Origin: Acidimicrobiaceae bacterium
GTDB lineage: Bacteria > Actinomycetota > Acidimicrobiia > Acidimicrobiales > Aldehydirespiratoraceae
Assembly: GCA_016845585.1 (NCBI GenBank)
Contig: JAERSO010000131.1
Location: 1 to 64,000 of the forward strand
Direction of reading: 5' to 3'
Length of the DNA stretch: 64,000 nucleotides
The translations under genes were made by a program, and so were the position numbers. The notes beneath the pieces were generated by a model. The model worked only from the letters and a program-made list of their open reading frames with translations. It was not told where the DNA came from and did no database searches. The number at the start of each line of letters is the position of its first letter. Position 1 is the stretch's first letter. This document shows positions 43,900-52,844 of this stretch, in pieces.

Positions 43900-46218
43900 T
43901 TAGAGAGCGAGGATGATGACGAAGGCGCCGGCCGCGATGGCGGCGCCGGCGAACAAGATGGCGGCGTAGTTCTGGACCTTGCCGGAGTTCATGGCGCGGA
44001 GCTCCTGGCCGGTGGCATCGGAGACGATGCCGGCACCGTTGACCACACCGTCGACGAGACCCTGGTCGATCTTCTCGTAGACGAGCTTGCCGGTGGCCAC
44101 CGCCGATTCGCCGGCAGCGTTGACGGTGCCGTCGATGACGTTCTGGTTGACCCAGTTGGTGGCCCGAGCGAGCGGGCCCTTGGTGAACCCGGCGATCACA
44201 CCGGTGTAGAGATGGTCGAGGTAGTACTTGTTGACGAGCACCGTGTGACCGGCACGAGCCAGCGAGCTGGTGGTGGTGAGGCCGTCGGGCAGCCCGGTGA
44301 GCGACTCGCCGACCTGCTTGCTGCGCCGGTCGACCCACACGAAGTAGTAGACGAACGCGAGCACCGCACCCGCGACCGCGACGAGGCTGGCCACGATGGC
44401 CAACGACCAGCTGGGTGTGGCGTGCGAGATCCCCGGGAAGTAGGACGATCCGGTCGGTTCGATGAAGTGACCGAAACGCTCGGTCCAACCATCCGGGACC
44501 AACTGGAACCCCGATGGGAAGTTCACGAAACCGATCAGGATCGAGAAGCCCGAGAGAATGAACAGCGGGTACAGGATGCGCGGGCCGGATTCGTGCGGGT
44601 CGCCATGGCCGTGCGTGTCGCCTCGGAACTCCCCGTGGAAGGTGAGGTAGACGCAGCGGGTCATGTAGGCGGCGGTGAGCGCAGCACCGATCATGCCCAT
44701 GGTGAGGTGGAACGTGTAGGCGCCGTTGGCACCTCCGCCACCGAGCCAACCGCCGGTGCCCACGAGGATCTCGTCCTTCGACCAGAAGCCGGCCAACGGG
44801 AACACACCGGCGAGTGCGAGCGAGCCGATGATGAACGTGATGTACGTCTTCGGCATGAACTTGCGCATGCCGCCCATGTCCTTCTTCATGTCGAAGCTGT
44901 GCACCGCGTGGGCGACAGAGCCGGAGCCGAGGAACAGGTTGGCCTTGAAGAAGGCGTGGGTGAAGAGGTGGAAGACCGCCGCGGTCCAGGCACCGACGCC
45001 GAGCGCCATCGCCATGTAGCCGAGCTGCGACACCGTGGAGTAGGCCAGCACCTTCTTGATGTCGTCCTGCACGAAAGCGAGCAGGCCGCCGAAGACCAGC
45101 GTGATGGCGCCGACGGTGGCGAGCAGGTTGATGCTCGAGCCGCCGATCTGCATGCCTTCGAAGAACACCGGGTAGAGGCGGGCGACCATGTAGATGCCGG
45201 CGACGACCATGGTGGCCGCGTGGATCAGCGCCGAGACCGGGGTGGGGCCGGCCAGGGCGTCGGGCAGCGAGGTGTGGAGGATGAACTGGCCGGACTTCGA
45301 CATCACCGCGGCGGTGAGCGACGCGGCGGCGACCACGAGTGCGGTGTGGCCGACCGTGCCGCTGACGATGTTCTCGTTGATGGTGATCGTGTCGAACGTC
45401 TTGCCGCCGCCGGCCGCGAAGAACAGGGTGATCATGCCGACGAGGAGCCCGACATCGCCGACGCGGTTGGTGAGGAACGCCTTGAGGGCGGCGTCGCTGT
45501 TGGGCTTCTCCTCCCACCAGTGGCCGATCAGAGCGAACGAACAGACGCCGACGAGCTCCCAGCCCACGATCATCTGCAGGATGTTGTCGCTGAGGACGAA
45601 GAAGAGCATCGAGGCGGTGAACAGCGAGAGGAAGGCGAAGTAGTGCGTGTAGCGCCTGTCGCCTCCGACATAGTCCGTCGAGTAGATGTGAACCAGCAGC
45701 GAGATCAACGTGACGACGAAGAGCATCATCACCGACAGACCGTCGACGAGGATGCCGGCGTCGAACTGCACGCCGCCGTTCTGCCACCACTGGGTGGAGT
45801 TCTGCACGGCCACGTAGGGATGCGCCGACACGTGACCGTCGTCGTGCCCCTCGTCCACATGTTCGTCAGTGGCGTGATCGTCGGTTTCGGCGTCGGCCGT
45901 CAGAACCAACGAATCGGTCGCCGATGAGTCCTCGGCGATGATGGCGTGCTCGGCATCATCGGCGTGGAACTCGAAGTTGTCGCGGTGATCGATCCAGGCC
46001 ACGCCGGTGATGATGGCCAGAACGAAGGCGATGCCGACGGCGGCGATACCGAACTCGGCGCCCTTGTTCGGCATGCGCTTGCCGAAGAAGAGGATCAGGA
46101 GGAACGAGACGGCCGGGAGCAGCGGGATGATCCAGGCGTTCTCGAGGAACCAATTGGCGTCGTGAGTACGAGTCGAGACCTCGGACACGGCTCCGGCGGC
46201 GAGAAGAGAAGCAAACAC
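43900..46218 (-). CDS. nuoL: NADH-quinone oxidoreductase subunit L (set 1)
   Basis: 772 residues from GTG, longer than the usual 610-650. The distal pump of complex I: WELVGVCSFALIGHWWEEKP (TM5 glutamate), LPDALAGPTPVSALIHAAT, YSTVSQLGYMAMALG and FFKANLFLGSGSVAHAV are canonical. Residues about 82-140, following the first membrane segments, are an Asp/His-rich insertion with seven histidines (ETDDHATDEHVDEGHDDGH is its core) not found in NuoL2. The C-terminal lateral helix region ends with a long amphipathic segment (NVIDGTVNAAGESAVATGKL) and one last membrane helix. 7 bp after nuoK. Confidence 0.93.
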   Translation of the reverse strand: MFASLLAAGAVSEVSTRTHDANWFLENAWIIPLLPAVSFLLILFFGKRMPNKGAEFGIAAVGIAFVLAIITGVAWIDHRDNFEFHADDAEHAIIAEDSSATDSLVLTADAETDDHATDEHVDEGHDDGHVSAHPYVAVQNSTQWWQNGGVQFDAGILVDGLSVMMLFVVTLISLLVHIYSTDYVGGDRRYTHYFAFLSLFTASMLFFVLSDNILQMIVGWELVGVCSFALIGHWWEEKPNSDAALKAFLTNRVGDVGLLVGMITLFFAAGGGKTFDTITINENIVSGTVGHTALVVAAASLTAAVMSKSGQFILHTSLPDALAGPTPVSALIHAATMVVAGIYMVARLYPVFFEGMQIGGSSINLLATVGAITLVFGGLLAFVQDDIKKVLAYSTVSQLGYMAMALGVGAWTAAVFHLFTHAFFKANLFLGSGSVAHAVHSFDMKKDMGGMRKFMPKTYITFIIGSLALAGVFPLAGFWSKDEILVGTGGWLGGGGANGAYTFHLTMGMIGAALTAAYMTRCVYLTFHGEFRGDTHGHGDPHESGPRILYPLFILSGFSILIGFVNFPSGFQLVPDGWTERFGHFIEPTGSSYFPGISHATPSWSLAIVASLVAVAGAVLAFVYYFVWVDRRSKQVGESLTGLPDGLTTTSSLARAGHTVLVNKYYLDHLYTGVIAGFTKGPLARATNWVNQNVIDGTVNAAGESAVATGKLVYEKIDQGLVDGVVNGAGIVSDATGQELRAMNSGKVQNYAAILFAGAAIAAGAFVIILAL

Positions 46219-46225
46219 GGCGGGG

Positions 46226-46525
46226 TCAGCCCTTCAGCAGGTCGGCCTCGGTGAGGTCGATGCTGCGGCGGTTGCGGTACATGAGCAAGACGATGGCGAG
46301 ACCGATGCCGACTTCGGCGGCGGCCACTGCGATCGTGAAGAGCGCGAACACGGAGCCGCCAACGTCGTCGTTGAGGGCGCCGAAGGCGACGAGGTTGATG
46401 TTCACCGCGTTGAGGATCAATTCGATGGACATCAGAACGAGGATGGCGTTCTTGCGGGCCAGGACGCCGTAGACGCCCAGGCAGAACAGGACTGCCGCGA
46501 GGAGGAGGAACTGGTTGAGAAGCAT
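46226..46525 (-). CDS. nuoK: NADH-quinone oxidoreductase subunit K (set 1)
   Basis: 99 residues, three membrane helices, the standard size. [19 protein letters not shown] carries the buried glutamate of TM2 (part of the proton E-channel), and [19 protein letters not shown] carries the second one in TM3. It lies between nuoJ and nuoL, 12 bp after nuoJ. Confidence 0.95.
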   Translation of the reverse strand: MLLNQFLLLAAVLFCLGVYGVLARKNAILVLMSIELILNAVNINLVAFGALNDDVGGSVFALFTIAVAAAEVGIGLAIVLLMYRNRRSIDLTEADLLKG

Positions 46526-46537
46526 CAGGCGTTCCTC

Positions 46538-47071
46538 CTAATCCCGACGGGCCACGACGATGGCCCCGATCAGGGCGGCGAGCAGAAGTACGGACACCGC
46601 TTCGAACGGAACGATGTACTGGCTGAAGATCGAGTCGCTGACCAGGGTGGTGGACTGCGGTTCGTCGATCACCAGACGTGTGTCTTCGAAGGAATCGATG
46701 AGGGCGATCGACATGACCGCCAACAGCAGCACGCCGACGATGGCGGCCATCGTGCGCTTCTCGGTGCCGACGGATTCATCGTCGCCCATCGAAGCTCGGG
46801 TGAGCATCACGCCGAACAGGAACAGGACCACGACGGCACCGATGTAGACCAGCACCTGGGTGATCGCCACGAACTCGGCGCCGAGGAAGATGAACTGCAC
46901 GGCCACGCCCGACAGCACGACCACGAGCCAGAGGGCGGCGTGGACCACGTTGCCGGTGGTGACCACACGGAACGCGGCGTAGATCATCAGGGCGGCGACG
47001 ACCCCGAAGAAGATGTTCTGGGCGACATAGAGGTCCATGTCGGCCGAGGCGGCGGCGAGCATCCCCATCAT
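46538..47071 (-). CDS. nuoJ: NADH-quinone oxidoreductase subunit J (set 1)
   Basis: 177 residues from ATG 47071, which overlaps the nuoI stop by 4 bp; the longer frame is discarded. Five membrane helices; the TM3 segment [24 protein letters not shown] is the best conserved part (pi-bulge helix with its tyrosine) that changes shape during turnover in complex I. The C-terminal helix is [17 protein letters not shown]. The set 2 homologue is longer with an acidic tail. Confidence 0.93.
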   Translation of the reverse strand: MMGMLAAASADMDLYVAQNIFFGVVAALMIYAAFRVVTTGNVVHAALWLVVVLSGVAVQFIFLGAEFVAITQVLVYIGAVVVLFLFGVMLTRASMGDDESVGTEKRTMAAIVGVLLLAVMSIALIDSFEDTRLVIDEPQSTTLVSDSIFSQYIVPFEAVSVLLLAALIGAIVVARRD

Positions 47072-47607
47072 GTGGCGGGCACCTTCTTGACCTTGGCCTC
47101 TGACCCGGCCTCGTAGGCCTCGAAGTCGGGAACCGTCTCCATCCACTCCGCCAAGCGGGACTTGTCGTGGAGCAGATCAGCGATGCGGGGCTCGGAGTAC
47201 TCGTACTCCGGGGTCCAGAAGAGGGCCTCGAACGGACAGACCTCGACACAGATCCCGCAGAACATGCAGAGGGCGAAGTCGATGTCGAAGCGGTCGAGTA
47301 CGTTGACCTGGCGGGGCTTGCCGCCGGCACGACGCGGTGGCGCCTTCTCCTTGTGGCCCTCGATGTAGATGCACCAGTCGGGGCACTCACGAGCACAGAG
47401 CATGCAGGCGGTGCAGTTCTCCTCGTGGAGCGCGATGACGCCACGGGCCCGAGTAGGAGGTGCTTCCTTCTCGTGCGGATACTGCACGGTCTCGGCACCT
47501 TTGACGGGGTTGGGTACCGGCTTCTTCATCCCGTCGGGGAAGACGGTGCGCAGTAGGGTGCCGCCGGTGACGCCGAGGCCTTTGATGAGTCCAGGTACGA
47601 GTCCCAT
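47068..47607 (-). CDS. nuoI: NADH-quinone oxidoreductase subunit I (set 1)
   Basis: 179 residues with two 4Fe-4S motifs, C65-C68-C71-C75 ([12 protein letters not shown]) and C114-C117-C120-C124 ([12 protein letters not shown]), which hold clusters N6a and N6b and carry electrons to N2 in NuoB. The N-terminal amphipathic part ([19 protein letters not shown]) would lie on the membrane. It is 8 bp downstream of nuoH; there is no nuoG between nuoD and nuoH in this set. Confidence 0.95.
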   Translation of the reverse strand: MGLVPGLIKGLGVTGGTLLRTVFPDGMKKPVPNPVKGAETVQYPHEKEAPPTRARGVIALHEENCTACMLCARECPDWCIYIEGHKEKAPPRRAGGKPRQVNVLDRFDIDFALCMFCGICVEVCPFEALFWTPEYEYSEPRIADLLHDKSRLAEWMETVPDFEAYEAGSEAKVKKVPAT

Positions 47608-47615
47608 GCGATGTC

Positions 47616-48656
47616 CTAGAAGGCGACCTTGAGAATGCCCGTGACCACGATGTTGGCCAGGGACAGCGGAATGAGAACCTTCCAGGCCAGCTTCTGGAGC
47701 TGGTCCTCACGGAAGCGGGGGAAGGTGAAACGCACCCAGAACACGACGAACGTGAGGATGACAATCTTGGTGAGCATCACGAGCGGCCCGAGGACATTCA
47801 TGATGTTCTCGGACGGGTCGATGCCCGGGATGTACCAACCACCGAGGAAGAGCACCGCGGCGATGGCGGAGAAGACGCCGGCGGTGGCGAACTCTCCGAT
47901 GAAGAAGAGCAGGAACCGCATGCCCGAGTATTCGGTCATGTAGCCGGTGACGAGCTCGGATTCGGCGATCGGCATGTCGAACGGCGTCTGCGTGAGCTCG
48001 GCCTGCATGGCGATGAGGAAGATCAGGAAGGCGACACCCTGGGTGAGGATGTAGGGGTTGCCGATCGCTCCCCAACCGAAGATCTCGCCTTCGGCCTGGG
48101 CGAGCACGATGCCCTGCATGTTCATGGTGCCGGCCTGGATGACGACACCGAGCACGGCGAGGATCAGCGGCAGCTCGTAGGCGATGAGCTGACCGGTGGC
48201 ACGCAGACCGCCGAGCAGCGAGTACTTCGAGGCCGAACCCCAGCCGGCCATGAGGATGCCGATGACCGACACCGACGACACCGCCATGGCGAGGTAGATG
48301 CCGAGATCGGTGTCGATGAACCATGCATCGGGGCCGCCGGGCACGACGACCACGAGCAGGAACGTCGACATCAGCACCACGAACGGCGCAGCGGCGAAGA
48401 CGAACTTGTCGGCCTTGCGGGGGAAGATGTCTTCCTTCTGCAGGAACTTGCCGACCTCGGCGAGCAGCTGCAGCGAACCGAACGGACCGGCTTCCATCGG
48501 GCCGAGGCGGCTCTGCATGAACGACACCAGCTTGAACAGGTGCAGGTACACCAGGGTGCCGGCGATGAGGAGCACCGCGGCGAGGCCGGCGCCGACACGG
48601 ATGCCGGTCTGCTGCCAGTAGGCGAGCTCGCCGATGATGTTGAGAGAAGCGGTCAT
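47616..48656 (-). CDS. nuoH: NADH-quinone oxidoreductase subunit H (set 1)
   Basis: 346 residues, eight membrane helices. Quinone-channel marks are [20 protein letters not shown] and [10 protein letters not shown] early on, [22 protein letters not shown] in the middle, and [23 protein letters not shown], an acidic loop lining the quinone entry. It connects the peripheral arm to the membrane arm. Set 1 NuoH is about 70 residues shorter than NuoH2. ATG overlaps the nuoD stop by 4 bp. Confidence 0.95.
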   Translation of the reverse strand: MTASLNIIGELAYWQQTGIRVGAGLAAVLLIAGTLVYLHLFKLVSFMQSRLGPMEAGPFGSLQLLAEVGKFLQKEDIFPRKADKFVFAAAPFVVLMSTFLLVVVVPGGPDAWFIDTDLGIYLAMAVSSVSVIGILMAGWGSASKYSLLGGLRATGQLIAYELPLILAVLGVVIQAGTMNMQGIVLAQAEGEIFGWGAIGNPYILTQGVAFLIFLIAMQAELTQTPFDMPIAESELVTGYMTEYSGMRFLLFFIGEFATAGVFSAIAAVLFLGGWYIPGIDPSENIMNVLGPLVMLTKIVILTFVVFWVRFTFPRFREDQLQKLAWKVLIPLSLANIVVTGILKVAF

Positions 48657-49834
48657 CGATCGATGTCTCCCAGGATGAAGTACAGCGAGCCCAGGATCGT
48701 GATGATGTCGGGTACGTAGACGCCCTTGAGCAACCAGGGCGTGATCGAGATGTTGTTGAACGACGCCGAGCGGATCTTCACCCGGTACGGGACGAGATCA
48801 CCCTTCGAGATGACGTAGTAGCCCATCACGCCGAGCGGGTTCTCCGTCTCCACATAGGCCTCACCGGCGGGCACCTTGATGATGCGCGGCACCTTGGCCA
48901 TGATCGGGCCCGACGCGATGTTGTCGAGCAGCTGATCAATGATGCGCGTGCTCTCGCGGGTCTCCTGCAGGCGCACCCAGAAGCGAGCGAATGAGTCGCC
49001 GTCGGGATGGGTCCAGACCTTCCAGTCGGTCTCGTTGTGGACCATGCCGCACGGGTTGTCGCGGCGGACGTCCCAGTCGACGCCGGAACCACGGATGTTG
49101 GCACCGGAGAGGCCGTAGCTGAGGCCGATGTCGGCAGGGATGACACCGATGCCGCGGGTACGAGCCTGGAAGATCTCATTGCCTTCGACGAGGGCTTCGA
49201 TCTCGTCGCAGTACTGGCGCATCTTCTTCATGACACGCTTGGTCTCGGTGATCCAGCCGGCCGGCAGATCGTCCTTGAGGCCACCGATGCGGTCGAAGTT
49301 GGGGTGGAAGCGGCCACCGGTGGCGGCTTCGATCAGGTTGAGGACGTGCTCACGGTCACGGAAGGCGAAGAACGCCGGCGTGACGGCACCGACCTGCAGA
49401 CCCATGTCGCCGAGGAACAACGTGATGTTCGCGATGCGGCTCATCTCGAACAGGATCGTGCGGATCCACTGGGCACGAGGCGGGGCCTCGACGTCCATCA
49501 ACCGCTCGGCGGCGAGGATGAACGGGACCTCGTTGGCGAAGCTGCCCACCCAGTCGATGCGGTTCACCAGGGTGGTGACCTGTGGGTAGGTGCGGACCTC
49601 GGCCAGCTTCTCGTAGCCGCGGTGCATGTAGCCCATGACCGGGTCGACAGCGACCACCTGTTCTCCGTCGAGCTTCGCGACGATTCGCAGAGTGCCGTGC
49701 GTGGCGGGGTGCTGCGGGCCGATGTTGAGGGTCATGCCCTCGGTCTCGAGCTCCACATTGACGCGAGCGTCAGCGGCCTGGGCCGCGATGTAGCTCAGCT
49801 GTTCGCGATCGGAGATATCAGTCATCGCCATCAC
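48653..49834 (-). CDS. nuoD: NADH-quinone oxidoreductase subunit D (set 1)
   Basis: 393 residues, the 49-kDa quinone-site subunit. NIGPQHPATHGTLRIVAKLDG has the quinone-head histidine region and R50, the counterpart of the arginine methylated by NDUFAF7 in mitochondria. MGYMHRGYEKL and the C-terminal [28 protein letters not shown] are canonical. The start is GTG 49834 with ATG 49831 and 49825 close by, behind GAGGAGAG; it overlaps the nuoC end by up to 17 bp. It is not fused to NuoC. Confidence 0.95.
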   Translation of the reverse strand: MMAMTDISDREQLSYIAAQAADARVNVELETEGMTLNIGPQHPATHGTLRIVAKLDGEQVVAVDPVMGYMHRGYEKLAEVRTYPQVTTLVNRIDWVGSFANEVPFILAAERLMDVEAPPRAQWIRTILFEMSRIANITLFLGDMGLQVGAVTPAFFAFRDREHVLNLIEAATGGRFHPNFDRIGGLKDDLPAGWITETKRVMKKMRQYCDEIEALVEGNEIFQARTRGIGVIPADIGLSYGLSGANIRGSGVDWDVRRDNPCGMVHNETDWKVWTHPDGDSFARFWVRLQETRESTRIIDQLLDNIASGPIMAKVPRIIKVPAGEAYVETENPLGVMGYYVISKGDLVPYRVKIRSASFNNISITPWLLKGVYVPDIITILGSLYFILGDIDR

Positions 49835-50495
49835 CGCTCTCCTCGTCGCCAGGCATCTTCTCGACGTCGACGATGCCGGGCCACGGCTTCATCTGACGAG
49901 CCAGCAACGGATAGTCCTTGCGCAGGGGGTGGCCCTCGAACTGCGACGGCAGGTACAACGGGCGCAGGCCCGGGTGACCGGTGAACGAGAAGCCGTACAT
50001 CTCGGCCGCCTCACGCTCGTGCCAGTTGGCACCGGGGTAGACCGACACCCAGCTGTCGACGGTGACCTCGTCATCGAGGTCGACCTTCAGGGTGATGCCG
50101 AGACCGTTCACGATGTCGTTCACACGGGCGAAGACCTGGAACCGTCCGGTGCCGCCGGTGATGCCGTGCTCGATCGATTGGTCGATCTCGGAACGCTCGT
50201 CGTGACCAAGCGCGACATCCACCGAAGAGTCCATGTCCCGACCGAAGGGGGACGGCATCCAGTCGATGCCGCTCAGGAAGTTGAAGTAGCCGAAGCCGAG
50301 GCCGTTCTTGGTGAACTCGGCGGCCTCGAGCCATGACTCGCGTGACACGCGCAGCCAGACGTCGACGCCAGGCTCGACATGGGACTCGAGCAGCCCGGCG
50401 CCGAGATGCGCGGTGAACCGGGCCACCAACTCATTGCGAGCGGCGTCGACCTCGGGTGTTGCCTCTTCTTCGGTGGGAGTGTCAGTCGATGACAA
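49818..50495 (-). CDS. nuoC: NADH-quinone oxidoreductase subunit C (set 1)
   Basis: 225 residues if it starts at TTG 50495, which has AAGGG 8-12 nt upstream; the longer frame runs antisense-like through nuoB and is not used. This start overlaps the nuoB end by 14 bp. The 30-kDa subunit domain is seen in [29 protein letters not shown] and [19 protein letters not shown], the signature of the family. The C-terminal 20 residues are acidic. It sits in the peripheral arm beside NuoD. Confidence 0.9.
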   Translation of the reverse strand: MSSTDTPTEEEATPEVDAARNELVARFTAHLGAGLLESHVEPGVDVWLRVSRESWLEAAEFTKNGLGFGYFNFLSGIDWMPSPFGRDMDSSVDVALGHDERSEIDQSIEHGITGGTGRFQVFARVNDIVNGLGITLKVDLDDEVTVDSWVSVYPGANWHEREAAEMYGFSFTGHPGLRPLYLPSQFEGHPLRKDYPLLARQMKPWPGIVDVEKMPGDEESGDGDD

Positions 50496-50982
50496 TCGGC
50501 TCGCCCTTCCAACGCTCGGCCATGTCTTCGTTCTGGATGCGCTCCTGAAGGAGCACGATGCCCTCGAGGAGGGCCTCGGGGCGGGGCGGGCAGCCCGGCA
50601 CATAGACATCGACCGGCACGACCTGATCGACACCCTTGGTGACGCTGTAGCTGTCCCAGTAGGGGCCGCCACAGTTGGCGCAGGACCCCATGGAGATCAC
50701 GTACTTGGGCTCGGGCATCTGTTCGTAGAGACGCTTCACCGACGGAGCCATCTTGTCGGTGACCGTGCCGGACACGACGAGGAGGTCGGCCTGGCGCGGG
50801 CTGGCAGGCAGCGGGATGACGCCGAGACGCATCACGTCGTAACGCGGCGACGCAAATGCAGCACCCATCTCGATGGCACAGCAGGCAAGACCCCACTGGT
50901 ACACCCACATGGAGTATTTGCGGCTCATGTTCAGCAGCGACTGGATGCCACCGCCGACCTTTCCGGACTCGACTAGACCCAC
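50482..50982 (-). CDS. nuoB: NADH-quinone oxidoreductase subunit B (set 1)
   Basis: 166 residues from GTG. The four ligands of cluster N2, the last carrier before quinone, are in place: tandem C34-C35 (GLACCAIEM), C101 (GSCANCGG) and C131 ([10 protein letters not shown]). PRYDVMRLG and [14 protein letters not shown] are also standard. It overlaps nuoA by 10 bp and nuoC by 14 bp. Confidence 0.95.
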   Translation of the reverse strand: MGLVESGKVGGGIQSLLNMSRKYSMWVYQWGLACCAIEMGAAFASPRYDVMRLGVIPLPASPRQADLLVVSGTVTDKMAPSVKRLYEQMPEPKYVISMGSCANCGGPYWDSYSVTKGVDQVVPVDVYVPGCPPRPEALLEGIVLLQERIQNEDMAERWKGEPIVID

Positions 50983-51338
50983 TTGAGCACTCCCTTACGC
51001 CAGGCGTAGATGAGCCCGAGCAGCAGGATGAAGATGAAGATCGCCATTTCGATCAGGCCGAAGACCTCGTAGGCCTCGAGGCGAGCCGCCCACGGGAAGA
51101 TGAACACGGCTTCGACGTCGAACATGACGAAGAGCAGGGCGAAGACGTAGTAGCGGATGTTGGCCTGGGACCACATGTCGCCGGTCGGGTCGACGCCCGA
51201 TTCGTACGCCTCGAGCTTGGCGGCGTTGGGGTGATCGGGGCGCAGGATGCGACCAAGGCCGAGAAAGACGCCTACGAGGGCGACGCCGATCAGACCGAAG
51301 ATTCCAACTGTGAGATAACTACGGAGAAAATCCGACAC
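50973..51338 (-). CDS. nuoA: NADH-quinone oxidoreductase subunit A (set 1)
   Basis: 121 residues from GTG 51338. Three membrane helices; the long loop after the first has [27 protein letters not shown], containing the ESG motif that in mitochondria and bacteria includes a cysteine or other residue on the quinone-site switch loop; here the family cysteine is replaced (ESGVD). [15 protein letters not shown] is the conserved TM2. It is the first gene of set 1. No strong ribosome-binding site is seen. Confidence 0.95.
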   Translation of the reverse strand: MSDFLRSYLTVGIFGLIGVALVGVFLGLGRILRPDHPNAAKLEAYESGVDPTGDMWSQANIRYYVFALLFVMFDVEAVFIFPWAARLEAYEVFGLIEMAIFIFILLLGLIYAWRKGVLKWV

Positions 51339-51534
51339 GAGGGGTGAGCCTACTCAGGGAGTTTTGGGCAGAACAAAGCCGGGGACAGCACGTTTCCCAG
51401 CGCCGAGAGGCTACCGCCGACAGCGGCGCTTCACCGTGATCGGCCCCCGGAATTCCGGGAGGTCTTCGATGCGGCGACGAGCAACGCGATCAGCGCTGCT
51501 CTCATGGCGCCCCGAAGCCCGCCGATGCTGACGC
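51339..51534. promoter_or_regulatory. Divergent intergenic region holding the set 1 nuo promoter
   Basis: 196 bp between the nuoA start (minus) and the hypothetical gene at 51535 (plus). It must drive the 11-kb nuoA-N plus methyltransferase unit. On the minus strand a TAGGCT hexamer about 10 nt before the nuoA start and a TTTGTT about 20 nt further could be a weak -10/-35, but the match is poor. A short sequence ggggacag resembles one half of the GTAACGCTGGGG repeat loop region without its partner arm. Confidence 0.4.
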
Positions 51535-52344
51535 ATGGAACTCGAACGCACGGGTCTCAGCGGTCAGGAACTGACTGAGTTGGCGCGTGTGAGTGGCCGC
51601 GACGTCGACCAACTCGGCGATGAACTCCGCCGACGACCGTGGGCGATTCATGACGTCCTCGGCGATCCGGACACGGTCGCGTCCGTGTTCGAGAGCGAGG
51701 GCCTGGTCGACTCGGTCTCCCCGTTCGTGCTGTTCGCCGTGCTTGCCCGGCACGCGGCCGACGATCTCCTCGATCGGCCCTACGTCAACGAGTGGATCGC
51801 CCCGAATTCGCGTCTGCCGGTCTTCGACGTGGAACCGCTGTGTGAGTTCGCCTTCGCGCCGGGCCGCGTGCTCTTCCTCGCCCGCCTCCTGACCTCGATG
51901 GTGCATCCCGTGTGTGCGCCCGTGCCGGTGCCGACCACCGATCCGTGGGAGCTCGCCGGCTGGCTCGACGCCGTCGACGAGCAAGACCGGGTCCGTCTTC
52001 TGCGACGGATGGGCGACGTCTCGCTGTTCATCGCCGGCGTACACGCGGACGCAACCGGGGTCGGAGAGCTCGGACCCACGCAGATCGATCAGCTCGCCCG
52101 CTCGCTCGGTATCTCCGAACAGGACGCCATCGAGTTGGTCGAAGCCGACAGCACCGGCGCCGGACCCGAGACGCTCGAGCGGGTCGGCGCCCGCTGGTAC
52201 CAGGAGTCGCGCCGGATCGACCGACGTACGCCACCGATTGTCGGTGACATCGCCGAGCGCATCCACGAAGCGCGGCGCTTTCTCACGCACCTGGCCGACG
52301 AATACCTCGCCACGAACGACCTGTCGTTCCCGTTCGCCGCCTGA
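51535..52344 (+). CDS. Hypothetical protein between the two nuo sets
   Basis: 269 residues, soluble, mostly helical, with no signal peptide. GLSGQELTELARVSGRDVDQ resembles a small helix-turn-helix at the N terminus; PFVLFAVLARHAADDLL and EFAFAPGRVLFLARLLTSM are hydrophobic but broken by charges; MGDVSLFIAGVHADA and RVGARWYQESRRI follow. I recognise no family. It is divergent from nuoA, and its 3' end converges (25 bp) with the membrane-protein gene of set 2. Location hints at a role near complex I or as a regulator; nothing in the sequence proves it. Confidence 0.6.
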   Translation: MELERTGLSGQELTELARVSGRDVDQLGDELRRRPWAIHDVLGDPDTVASVFESEGLVDSVSPFVLFAVLARHAADDLLDRPYVNEWIAPNSRLPVFDVEPLCEFAFAPGRVLFLARLLTSMVHPVCAPVPVPTTDPWELAGWLDAVDEQDRVRLLRRMGDVSLFIAGVHADATGVGELGPTQIDQLARSLGISEQDAIELVEADSTGAGPETLERVGARWYQESRRIDRRTPPIVGDIAERIHEARRFLTHLADEYLATNDLSFPFAA

Positions 52345-52369
52345 AGAGCTCCGGGGATGCCCGCGGGGT

Positions 52370-52840
52370 TCAGCTGCTGAACGGGATGACGCGCCGGCCG
52401 AGCCACGCGCTCGTGGCGGCGAGGAGGAGGCTGGGGCCGCTGCGGCCGAAGACCGACTGCAGCCTGCCCAGCACGCCCGAGCCCGATGCCCGGGTCAACT
52501 CGATGATGAGGGCCCATCCCGCCATGACCGCCACCGTGGTGGCGATCCACACGCATGTGCGGCGAAGGGCCGGCACGACATCGACGGCCGGCGTGGTGGC
52601 GATCAGGCAGCCGGCGCCGAGCAGGAGCACCCCGGTGAAGACGTCGGCGTTGCGGGTGAGCTCCGCGATGTCGTCGGACAGTGCCCCGCCTCTCCCGGAG
52701 TCAAGGTAGCCCAGCAACGGCGACAGGACCCGGAGCACGGCGGCCGTCAACAAGACGACCACGACCACCTCTCGGGCTTCGTCCCAGCTGACGGGAAGCT
52801 CGGACTCGTCCGCGCCTTCGGTGTCGCCGGGTTCGCTCAC
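52370..52840 (-). CDS. Small membrane protein at the end of nuo set 2
   Basis: 156 residues from GTG 52840, 4 bp after the nuoN2 stop; the longer frame overlaps nuoN2 and is not used. Four hydrophobic segments (VVVVVLLTAAVLRVLSPLLGYL, VFTGVLLLGAGCLIATTP, TCVWIATTVAVMAGWALIIEL and SLLLAATSAWLG) are preceded by an acidic N terminus. It is not a Nuo subunit by sequence. Being last in the operon, it may be an accessory factor, but I see no family marks. Confidence 0.6.
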   Translation of the reverse strand: MSEPGDTEGADESELPVSWDEAREVVVVVLLTAAVLRVLSPLLGYLDSGRGGALSDDIAELTRNADVFTGVLLLGAGCLIATTPAVDVVPALRRTCVWIATTVAVMAGWALIIELTRASGSGVLGRLQSVFGRSGPSLLLAATSAWLGRRVIPFSS

Positions 52841-52844
52841 GCGA

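Noticed and set aside
43877-45790. 637-codon minus-strand frame overlapping nuoL1
   Set aside because: Out-of-frame reading of nuoL1, Arg/His-rich nonsense.
44212-45927. 571-codon plus-strand open frame opposite nuoL1
   Set aside because: Same reason: antisense of a hydrophobic GC-rich gene.
51375-51400. Third copy of the GTAACGCTGGGG repeat near nuoA
   Set aside because: Only ggggacag matches; the GTAACGC arm and its partner are absent.
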